Source: an uncultured Eubacteriales bacterium
Lineage (GTDB): Bacteria > Bacillota > Clostridia > Oscillospirales > Oscillospiraceae
DNA length: 12,566 bases
Assembly: GCA_900546915.1 (NCBI GenBank)
Contig: UREY01000041.1
Coordinates: forward strand, 1-12,566
Direction of reading: 5' to 3'
Within the stretch, counting starts at the first letter, position 1. Each line of letters begins with the position of its first letter. The notes beneath the pieces were generated by a model. It saw only the letters and a list, made by a program, of their open reading frames with translations. It was not told the origin of the DNA and ran no database searches. This document shows, one piece after another, positions 1 to 6,330 of this stretch. The position numbers and the translations under genes are program-made.

Positions 1-658
1 AGAGATTATCATCTGCACCGCAATTTCAATCCACGCTCCCCTTACGGGGAGCGACGCATGACGGATATGCCATTATCAATTTCATCAAAAATTTCAATCC
101 ACGCTCCCCTTACGGGGAGCGACGTTACCTTCGTGAGGTCATCGTTGGCTGATATCATTTCAATCCACGCTCCCCTTACGGGGAGCGACTATGTTGTCTT
201 AAAATGGGGTTTAGGTGATATGTATTTCAATCCACGCTCCCCTTACGGGGAGCGACAATACCGGATGTCCGTCGGGACCCGGGCGTCGAAATTTCAATCC
301 ACGCTCCCCTTACGGGGAGCGACATTCTATTCGTCTTAAGTTTGTTTATAAGTATCAATTTCAATCCACGCTCCCCTTACGGGGAGCGACCGATATATGC
401 GGGATGGGGCGATGGACATTTTTATTTCAATCCACGCTCCCCTTACGGGGAGCGACGTAACCGGCACAACGGATCTATATACAAAACTGATTTCAATCCA
501 CGCTCCCCTTACGGGGAGCGACCCAAAGCCCGGAAGAAGCCCCACACAGCCGTTTTATTTCAATCCACGCTCCCCTTACGGGGAGCGACCCTCGTGTTTT
601 GAGTTTCCTTTCGTCTGCTTTGTCTATTTCAATCCACGCTCCCCTTACGGGGAGCGAC
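1..658 (-). CRISPR. Type I-C CRISPR array, ten repeats, truncated at left edge
   Basis: Ten identical 33-nt repeats lie at 23-55, 91-123, 157-189, 224-256, 291-323, 358-390, 424-456, 490-522, 557-589 and 626-658. They enclose nine complete spacers of 33 to 36 nt; bases 1-22 are part of a tenth, so the array continues outside the window. Read on the minus strand, the repeat begins GTCGCTCCCC and ends GTGGATTGAAAT, the classic type I-C ending. Each repeat carries a perfect 8-bp stem (CGCTCCCC with GGGGAGCG) closed by a GUAA loop, which fits the GNRA tetraloop pattern. The direction follows the cas operon: the leader is at the right end, so the spacer at 590-625 should be the newest. In this subtype the transcript is cut by Cas5d at the base of the stem, leaving the repeat's 3' end as the crRNA 5' handle. 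No repeat shows the decay expected at a trailer end, which fits a missing distal portion. Confidence 0.98.
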
Positions 659-829
659 AGCAAGACTGCACAAAATTTTACTTAGGTTTTTGTTTAAGTA
701 GCACAATTTTGTGAAGATCTTGGTGCTAGAGGAAAACATGATTGGGACTCTTGATTTACAAAAAGCAAATCCCGTGTAAATAAATTGGTGCGAACCTACC
801 TGGGAGAATTTGCGTGCTTTTACTTCGCA
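659..829 (-). promoter_or_regulatory. CRISPR leader
   Basis: This AT-rich non-coding stretch lies between the cas2 stop codon and the leader-proximal repeat, where a leader must sit to drive array transcription and mark the site of new spacer insertion. It contains two inverted repeats. The distal one pairs GTGCGAA (788-794) with TTCGCAC (824-830), the last base falling inside the cas2 stop codon; as I recall, type I-C leaders commonly carry a GTGCGAA/TTCGCAC motif pair. The proximal one pairs CACAAAATT (669-677) with AATTTTGTG (705-713), beside the first repeat. A weaker 6-bp pair, TTTACA/TGTAAA, is at 755-760 and 775-780. A minus-strand TAAAAT at 673-678 could be a -10 box, but I see no good -35, so the exact promoter is not assigned. 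Confidence 0.85.
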
Positions 830-1120
830 CTAGGCCATTAACACTCCCTCCGGTTCGTAGCCGGTTTTACAGCCAAAATGTTCAATTCTATTTTCATAAT
901 GATTGCCCAAATAGTAAAACCGCAGGCTATCTGCCTCTTGATCCATGATTTTCACAAGCTTTGCCTGCAACATTCGGCATTGGGCCGCATCCAACAGACA
1001 CTCGAAAACAGAATTTTGCACCCTCTGTCCGTAGTTCACACATTGTTTTGCAATTTGCCGCAAGCGCTTGCGGCCCGCCGCTGTTTCGGTATTGACATCG
1101 TAAGTAATGACAACTAACAT
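830..1120 (-). CDS. cas2: CRISPR-associated endoribonuclease/integration protein Cas2
   Basis: This gene encodes a 96-residue Cas2, the usual size. Cas2 dimers bridge two Cas1 dimers in the complex that inserts new spacers at the leader end of the array. The N-terminus MLVVITYDVN is the first beta strand of the ferredoxin-like fold, with the conserved aspartate at D8. I chose ATG 1120 because the Cas2 fold begins there and a GGAAG Shine-Dalgarno-like sequence stands 8 nt upstream, formed by the last codons of cas1. An in-frame ATG at 1135 would add five residues and overlap cas1, and longer upstream extensions lie inside cas1. Only 5 bases separate the cas1 stop from this start, which suggests translational coupling. 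It is the last gene of the operon, directly before the leader. Confidence 0.96.
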   Translation of the reverse strand: MLVVITYDVNTETAAGRKRLRQIAKQCVNYGQRVQNSVFECLLDAAQCRMLQAKLVKIMDQEADSLRFYYLGNHYENRIEHFGCKTGYEPEGVLMA

Positions 1121-1125
1121 AGCAT

Positions 1126-2157
1126 TCACTTCCATAAAAACGGAGGATACTCGTCCAGATCCCCGCGCAAGTAACGAGCCAAGAGCAATGCTTGTACATA
1201 CGGCACCAATCCCCAGGGAACTTTCTCCCCCAAATAAGGATGCGTAATGGCCTTCTGTTTTCGCTCTTGCCATGCCTTTAGAAAGCTCTTACGTGCAGTG
1301 TCTTTCAGCATAACGGCGCCGCTTTCTCTTACTTCAAAATCATCCTCGTGAAGAATACCATTGTTCACCAGCGTCAATACAAACCGGTCGGCAAAGCACG
1401 GCCGCAGTTCCTCCATAAGATCCAACGCCAGGGATTCTCTGCCAGCTCTGTCCCGATGCAAAAAGCCGACATAGGCATCCAGGCCCACGCTCTCCAGTGC
1501 AGAAGCACAATCGTGCTCCAACAGACTATAGGAGAATGAAAGCATAGCATTCACCCGATCTAGCGGTGGCCGGCGGTTACGTCCATGAAAGAAAAATGCA
1601 TCCTTCTGGTTTAAGAGCATGTCATCAAATACCCCAAAATATGCCGTTGCACCAATTCCCTCCAGACCGCGCAGAGTATCCAGATGTGTGGTATCCAAAA
1701 CCTGCGGGAGCAGGTCCTTTACGCGTCGCGAAGCACCCTTTAACATGTCCACATCAACACGCAAGGCGTGATCCCGGCAGGTCCGTTCGATACTCCAGCG
1801 CGCGTTGTACAACTTGCCAAAGATCATACACCGTGCAACCCGGCAGGCAGCATCTAAGTTGTCCGCCGTGCGGTACTGTGTTTTTCTGAGCAGCACATTC
1901 CCACTGACTTCCCCGCACACCCGGGCCAGAAACCTTCCCCTAGGTGTGCAAAAGGCGAGTCCAATCTCTCGTTCCGCACAAGCGCCCATCAGCGCCGGAG
2001 ATGCCCCTGCATAAGAAAAGCAGATAATACACGACAGATTATGTAACGGGAACCGGCCCGTCACCTGCTTCTCCCGGTTCACCAGTACGTTCTCTCCATC
2101 CAGCGATAAATAGGCATCTTCGGACATGACAAACAACGTATTGAGCAAATGTCTCAT
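1126..2157 (-). CDS. cas1: CRISPR-associated integrase Cas1 (type I-C)
   Basis: This gene encodes a 343-residue Cas1, the metal-dependent integrase that joins prespacers to the leader-proximal repeat. The N-terminal beta-rich domain starts MRHLLNTLFV, typical of the I-C branch, and the helical catalytic domain follows. The expected metal ligands can be seen: E166 in the GLEGIGA segment, H234 in GFLHRDR, and D246 in ALDLMEE with E249 close by. ATG 2157 overlaps the cas4 stop by four bases (ATGA) and has GGAGG 7 nt upstream. A longer in-frame reading to 2226 lies inside cas4 and is rejected. The TGA stop is 5 bases before cas2. The protein should work with Cas2, and with Cas4 for PAM-aware prespacer trimming, as shown for the type I-C system of Bacillus halodurans. 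Confidence 0.98.
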   Translation of the reverse strand: MRHLLNTLFVMSEDAYLSLDGENVLVNREKQVTGRFPLHNLSCIICFSYAGASPALMGACAEREIGLAFCTPRGRFLARVCGEVSGNVLLRKTQYRTADNLDAACRVARCMIFGKLYNARWSIERTCRDHALRVDVDMLKGASRRVKDLLPQVLDTTHLDTLRGLEGIGATAYFGVFDDMLLNQKDAFFFHGRNRRPPLDRVNAMLSFSYSLLEHDCASALESVGLDAYVGFLHRDRAGRESLALDLMEELRPCFADRFVLTLVNNGILHEDDFEVRESGAVMLKDTARKSFLKAWQERKQKAITHPYLGEKVPWGLVPYVQALLLARYLRGDLDEYPPFLWK

Positions 2158-2816
2158 GTCGAATCCTCCAAATGGGCGTGTAAATAATTTGAGACGCTTT
2201 GTGTCTTCATGAGCTTGGGCAGGCACAGCTCCCGGAGAGAGCAGGCATTGCAGGCTTTGGAGGGCTTGACCTTGGGCGTATAGCCACGCTCATACAGCCG
2301 GTGCATTTCCGCAAGCGCTGTCCGCACCTCCTGGCGCAGCTCGGATGTAAACTGCACCTTCTCCCGGCGGTGCAACTCCCCATAATATAAGGCACCCGCC
2401 GGAATCTGGCAGCATAGCATTTCTTCCAAGCACATGGCCTGTCCGCAGAGCTGCAGCGCGTTGCCGCTGGACGGGTTGGGCTTGCCCCGTTTGTATTCCA
2501 CTGGATACGGCTCCCACAAGCCCTCCCGTCCAGACAGCGTAATCCCATCGGCGCACCGGTGAAATTCCACTACGTCACACGCGCCGGTAACCCCCATCTC
2601 CCGGGACATCACCTGCATTCCTCGGGTAACCAGCAAATCTCCGCGGCTCTCCACAAACTCTTTGTCATGGGCCCGCTCATGCATGATACTCCCATCCACT
2701 GTCCAAAAATTCTCCGCCCATAGGTGCTCAATGTGGATTAAGGCCCATTGCCGGGAGCAAAAGTAGAAATGTTCAATCCCAGAAAGCATCAAAAAGTCTT
2801 CTTCGTTATATGCCAT
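2154..2816 (-). CDS. cas4: CRISPR-associated exonuclease Cas4
   Basis: This gene encodes a 220-residue RecB-family nuclease with an iron-sulfur cluster. Four cysteines sit where the [4Fe-4S] ligands belong: C20 near the N-terminus and C189, C192 and C198 near the C-terminus. Candidate nuclease residues are H46, D81 in GACDVVE, and E107 and K109 in the VEYKRG segment, followed by Q122. In type I-C systems Cas4 associates with Cas1, checks for the PAM and trims prespacer ends, so that spacers are inserted in a useful orientation. ATG 2816 was chosen because the family N-terminus begins there and GAGGAAA lies just upstream; the longer reading to 2876 runs into cas7. The gene overlaps the end of cas7 by 11 bases and the start of cas1 by 4. 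It stands alone and is not fused to cas1. Confidence 0.97.
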   Translation of the reverse strand: MAYNEEDFLMLSGIEHFYFCSRQWALIHIEHLWAENFWTVDGSIMHERAHDKEFVESRGDLLVTRGMQVMSREMGVTGACDVVEFHRCADGITLSGREGLWEPYPVEYKRGKPNPSSGNALQLCGQAMCLEEMLCCQIPAGALYYGELHRREKVQFTSELRQEVRTALAEMHRLYERGYTPKVKPSKACNACSLRELCLPKLMKTQSVSNYLHAHLEDST

Positions 2817-3687
2817 CAATTTCCTCACACACCAGATCGGGAAGCGTATCCACAGAAATCTCATAATCCTCCACACAGGCGGGCTGCTCGATTCCTTCTT
2901 TGGGCTTTACCCGCACCAACCGGTGGACCTTGGCGGAAGAATACTGCCCAACCGGACAGTTATGCTGCCACCAATACAATTTATACACCTCCATAGAGCC
3001 CTCCGGCCGGGCAGAGGAAGCATCGTTGACAAATAAAGTACGCAGCGCCTCCTGAATCAGCATGGCATCCTGTTGGGAAAATCCGGTCTTCTGAGCCAGC
3101 TGCACGTTGATGGAGCCTTTCACTTCATACAGGCCGAAGCGTACGTAATGCTTCATTCCCATGGTGTCGGAGCTGCGTTTTCCGGCGCTTTCTTCCTCGG
3201 CAGCTTCTTTTTTCGAGGGGGTTTCGCCGTTGACGCTTTTGGTAATTTGAAGGGATTCGATTTCGACCGGCGAAACGCTCAGTGCCTGGTGGATGGAGAC
3301 CGGACCACGTACGCCCACCGATACGCCATCTCCCTTTTTCTTTTCTTTAAATGCAAATACTTGCCCAAAGCTCCGCACGTCGATCCATTTTTCACATGCC
3401 AATCTGGCGTATTCATTCCGGTCTTTTACGTCTTTGATGGCCTGCTTCGCCCGGTCCCTCAAACTGGCACATCCGTCATCACAGCGGTCATCTGATTGTA
3501 CGAAAATGCACTGCCCCATGTCCTGCAGCCGGTTGCGGATTTTTCGTTTGATGCATACATCGGAAATCTCACCGCGGCTGTCGTAATTGGTCCTTGGGCG
3601 GTTTCCATTGAGGGGATCGCCATTGGAGTTCGCCATGGTGACAGAAACCAGAGCGACAAAGTCAATTTTGTTTTGTAATGCAGACAT
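2806..3687 (-). CDS. cas7: Cascade backbone protein Cas7 (Csd2/Csh2 family)
   Basis: This gene encodes a 293-residue Cas7, the RRM-fold subunit that polymerises along the crRNA spacer to form the Cascade backbone; about seven copies per complex are known for type I-C. The N-terminal segment with SNGDPLNGNRPR (residues about 21-32), followed by a stretch rich in basic residues, is the signature of the Csd2 branch. A charged Lys/Glu-rich insertion at about 157-170 looks like a flexible loop. ATG 3687 is preceded by a consensus AAGGAGG 9 nt upstream, and the gene is separated from cas8c by a 50-bp gap. That is the widest gap inside the operon and may allow strong independent translation of this high-copy subunit. 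The 3' end overlaps cas4 by 11 bases. Confidence 0.97.
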   Translation of the reverse strand: MSALQNKIDFVALVSVTMANSNGDPLNGNRPRTNYDSRGEISDVCIKRKIRNRLQDMGQCIFVQSDDRCDDGCASLRDRAKQAIKDVKDRNEYARLACEKWIDVRSFGQVFAFKEKKKGDGVSVGVRGPVSIHQALSVSPVEIESLQITKSVNGETPSKKEAAEEESAGKRSSDTMGMKHYVRFGLYEVKGSINVQLAQKTGFSQQDAMLIQEALRTLFVNDASSARPEGSMEVYKLYWWQHNCPVGQYSSAKVHRLVRVKPKEGIEQPACVEDYEISVDTLPDLVCEEIDGI

Positions 3688-3738
3688 AAGATAAATCCTC
3701 CTTGATTTTATATTCGGCTTTTTGCATTTTTTGTTCCG

Positions 3739-4152
3739 TTACGGCTCGGCCTCTTCCTCTTTGGCCCCATTTTCCGCTAGTTTTTCCTTTTCAGTCTTGG
3801 GGCGATTCAATATGGCCGTTCTCTGGTGAGAGTAGCCCAGAAGGTACACATCCTGAAGAGGTTGATTTAATACCGCAATGTCCTCAGCGCGGAACCCTTC
3901 CATAATCTCATCAATCTTATTTTTAAAATCATTCCTACATTTCAGCGGAAGCCGGGTTAAATAAGGGTTCAAACTCTCTCGAATAATTCGCCAGGCATAC
4001 ATGGGACGACGGGAGAAAACCGCTTGCATTCGAATAGCATTAGGCTCCCTTCCTTCATCTTTGTCATACGTTTCACGTTCAGCCAATTCCGCCACAGCCA
4101 GGAGCCGTCCAAAGAGGTAGCTGCGGTTCTTGTTTTCTGTATCCAGTGTCAA
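3739..4152 (-). CDS. cas11c: Probable Cas11c small subunit from internal start in cas8c
   Basis: Inside cas8c, in the same frame, a perfect AAGGAGG (4161-4167, read on the minus strand) stands exactly 8 nt before a TTG codon at 4152-4150, which is codon 472 of cas8c. Starting there gives a 137-residue protein beginning (M)TLDTENKNRSYLFGRLLAV and sharing the cas8c stop. In type I-C systems the Cascade small subunit Cas11c is known to be made by internal translation of the cas8c 3' end, and the position and size here match. It is expected to be a helical protein that lines the inner face of Cascade beside the displaced target strand. The ribosome binding site and spacing are seen directly; expression and the use of TTG are inferred. 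An ATG immediately after the AAGGAGG is out of frame and too close to be used. Confidence 0.8.
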   Translation of the reverse strand: MTLDTENKNRSYLFGRLLAVAELAERETYDKDEGREPNAIRMQAVFSRRPMYAWRIIRESLNPYLTRLPLKCRNDFKNKIDEIMEGFRAEDIAVLNQPLQDVYLLGYSHQRTAILNRPKTEKEKLAENGAKEEEAEP

Positions 4153-5565
4153 TTTCCATTCCTCCTTACAAGTTTCATTCCGGTATTTCCGAATGACTGC
4201 ACAGGCGGTATGCAGCAGCATCGCCCGGGGATTCCATGTGCCCGCCTCGTTTTGCGCTTCAAAGGTCTGTAAACGATCGGCTCTGTGAAACAGCGCCAAA
4301 ACCAGATTCTGCGGAACCGGCTGTGCATCTACCACGCAGTGCACCAACAGCTGGACCTGTTGGCCAAACAGTTTGGCATCAACTTCCATCCTCCCTGCTC
4401 TCAGCACGCCGTAAGCATACCGTACGATATTAGGAATCCCTGGTGAGCGGATTCCATTCCGGCTCAAATAGCAGCAGCTTCCGTACCATTTCTCTATGCG
4501 GTTCAAATAATCCGACGCTTTCAGTTCCCGGTAATAGGTAACGGAAAGACGGCCTTCTGTAGCCGCTTCCAGTGTAGCAACCACCACGTCGTCCTTCTGC
4601 TCCAACCGGTTCTCTTTTCCATAGAGCATATCGTGCAGCTCCGCCTGGTAATCGATCAGCTCCTTCGCTTCACTGCTGGACAGTCCAAAGCCATCTTGCA
4701 AGCTGGGTACAGACTTTCCCTCAGGATTCCAGCACAGAAACATCCGGTCCCCAATTCGGACTCCGTGATTTGCCGCCAGATAGCGCAGCGCACTATGGGC
4801 CTTCTGGGAGGCGAAATATCCCACATTGCTGGCCTCCGATTCCAGGCAAAAACGTCCTCGGGAGGTAAAGCCGGAGCCGTCATTGGCGGAGACCAGTTTC
4901 GCGTTGTTGGCATAGGCCAGTACTCCTTTGGGATGCGCCGGACAAACCACATCAGGTTTGCCGGTAATCATACACAGATCCGTGGGCTCTCCCTTTAACT
5001 GCGCTGCATAATATGCAGAAAACTGCTGCAGCAAATTCTGATTCTTCCAGCACCGACTCTCTCCGTCCGGACTGGCCAACACGATCCAGCGCACCAAGCT
5101 TTTTTCGTTCTTTTTGTCCAGCTTTCCCATACCGGTCAGCTGGATGAGTCCGCTGCAGGCCAAGTCCGTCAGGATGGTACCGCCTTCTATGTATTGCAAA
5201 ACCGCTTTGACGATGGGATGAGCATCCGGTATACAGGCCCATTGCCGTAAGCCCTTCACGTACATTTGGAACCTTTCGCCACTTTCCGGGACCAAGTAAA
5301 TCAGCTGCTCGCACAAAGGGTGGGCATCCGGCTTACTCGTGCGGTTTGCAGACGCAATGGTAACCGGAATGACCGTTTTTTGGTCTTCCTTGGCCACGGC
5401 AGATGCTCTTCGGAATTTTCCATCCGGCGACAGGGTGATTTCAAATTCCGCTTTGAAGATTTGATGGCTGACCGGTATCAAGGGCTCCCTTCCGGGCTCA
5501 ACCGGCTTTCCCGCCAAGTGCTGGTAATTCTCATAGGTATAGTACGCTGCTTGTAAAATGCCCAT
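3739..5565 (-). CDS. cas8c: Cascade large subunit Cas8c (Csd1 family)
   Basis: This gene encodes a 608-residue protein, matching the usual length of type I-C Csd1/Cas8c, the subunit that recognises the PAM and starts target unwinding. The N-terminus MGILQAAYYTYENY and the segment around CMITGKPDVVCPAHPKG (about 198-214) fit the family. Placement between cas5d and cas7 is the standard I-C order. The start ATG shares one base with the cas5d stop (TGATG), and GGAGGAGG stands 7 nt upstream, so the two genes are probably translationally coupled. The C-terminal 137 residues form the small-subunit region, which appears to have its own start (see the cas11c entry). The last 20 residues are rich in Lys and Glu and probably disordered. 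No frameshift was seen. Confidence 0.96.
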   Translation of the reverse strand: MGILQAAYYTYENYQHLAGKPVEPGREPLIPVSHQIFKAEFEITLSPDGKFRRASAVAKEDQKTVIPVTIASANRTSKPDAHPLCEQLIYLVPESGERFQMYVKGLRQWACIPDAHPIVKAVLQYIEGGTILTDLACSGLIQLTGMGKLDKKNEKSLVRWIVLASPDGESRCWKNQNLLQQFSAYYAAQLKGEPTDLCMITGKPDVVCPAHPKGVLAYANNAKLVSANDGSGFTSRGRFCLESEASNVGYFASQKAHSALRYLAANHGVRIGDRMFLCWNPEGKSVPSLQDGFGLSSSEAKELIDYQAELHDMLYGKENRLEQKDDVVVATLEAATEGRLSVTYYRELKASDYLNRIEKWYGSCCYLSRNGIRSPGIPNIVRYAYGVLRAGRMEVDAKLFGQQVQLLVHCVVDAQPVPQNLVLALFHRADRLQTFEAQNEAGTWNPRAMLLHTACAVIRKYRNETCKEEWKLTLDTENKNRSYLFGRLLAVAELAERETYDKDEGREPNAIRMQAVFSRRPMYAWRIIRESLNPYLTRLPLKCRNDFKNKIDEIMEGFRAEDIAVLNQPLQDVYLLGYSHQRTAILNRPKTEKEKLAENGAKEEEAEP

Positions 5566-6299
5566 CAGTCCGCCTCCTCCGGAAACTCATGAAGTCCAAC
5601 AAAATTGCCGTGTTGCGCGCCAAAGGGCTTCATTTCCATCTCCCGGACAGTCCGGGTAACCGGGCATTGCTCCGGCGGTAGAAATTCCAAAACCCCCTTG
5701 CGCATCACGGGGTACCAGAACCGGGCGGTCAGCCGTCCCTTGGTCTCCGGCGTGTCCGCTTCATCGGGATACGTAAAGCCGTGATACATCAGGCCAAAAG
5801 CCAATTCCGGCACCTGATCATAGGCGCCCTCTCCCTCCCCAAAGGTACAGGGGGCTACATATCCCTGGCACTCCCGGGTCCCCAGAAAAATATCCCGGCG
5901 GCCGCCCCGTTCCAGCATGCGCTTGGCGATGTTGTGATGCTTATTTTCATTGCGGTCCTGTTCCAATTCCGGCCGGTTCTGATTCCACACAAAATGCGCC
6001 CGCACCTGGTACCGGCAATCTTTTAAATACGTGTAATAAGACAGATCATTATCATTGCCGCCGCCATAGTGAATGGGGCGGATCCCCTTTACTTCCGTCT
6101 GAATGGGATTCATAATGCGCACGCTGTCTATGACCCAAATCAAGGTCGGCTTCCAATAGATGGACGCAGTCACCCCCTTTAAAGCCTCGTAAGTGGGAAT
6201 TTGCATGGTGCACTTCTCTCCTCCCACCCGCATGATGGGATCGGAAAAAAGCGCATAGTCACCCCACACCTCAAAGGTAATTTCGTTCCTATGTTGCAT
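5565..6299 (-). CDS. cas5d: Cas5d, pre-crRNA endonuclease and Cascade subunit
   Basis: This gene encodes a 244-residue Cas5d, a RAMP-fold protein. Type I-C lacks Cas6, and Cas5d takes its place: it cuts pre-crRNA at the base of the repeat hairpin and then stays on the 5' handle in Cascade. Residues resembling the Bacillus halodurans catalytic set are present: Y48 in SIYWKPT, and K120 and H121 in the NKHHNIAKR segment. The matching by position is mine and was not checked by alignment. The N-terminal half (ALFSDPIMRVGGEK) and the RECQGYVAP segment are typical of the family. ATG 6299 has GGAGG 6 nt upstream. An in-frame TTG at 6314 would place that ribosome binding site inside the coding region, so it is rejected. 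The gene lies 31 bases after cas3, and its stop overlaps the cas8c start by one base. Confidence 0.97.
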   Translation of the reverse strand: MQHRNEITFEVWGDYALFSDPIMRVGGEKCTMQIPTYEALKGVTASIYWKPTLIWVIDSVRIMNPIQTEVKGIRPIHYGGGNDNDLSYYTYLKDCRYQVRAHFVWNQNRPELEQDRNENKHHNIAKRMLERGGRRDIFLGTRECQGYVAPCTFGEGEGAYDQVPELAFGLMYHGFTYPDEADTPETKGRLTARFWYPVMRKGVLEFLPPEQCPVTRTVREMEMKPFGAQHGNFVGLHEFPEEAD

Positions 6300-6330
6300 A
6301 AGACACCTCCTCAATGAATTCTTTCAAAAT

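Noticed and set aside
58..714. Several overlapping open reading frames across the CRISPR array on both strands
   Set aside because: They are translations of the repeats, giving recurring peptides such as SIHAPLTGSD, FNPRSPYGER and LPVRGAWIEI. These are well-known false proteins from CRISPR arrays.
738..779. 13-codon plus-strand frame in the leader, preceded by GAGGAAAAC
   Set aside because: It is very short, runs antisense to the leader, and the purine run is common in AT-rich DNA. Nothing else supports translation.
1126..2226. Longer cas1 reading of 366 codons
   Set aside because: The additional 23 codons lie inside cas4. The ATG at 2157 has a GGAGG site, overlaps the cas4 stop as ATGA, and begins the family's typical N-terminus.
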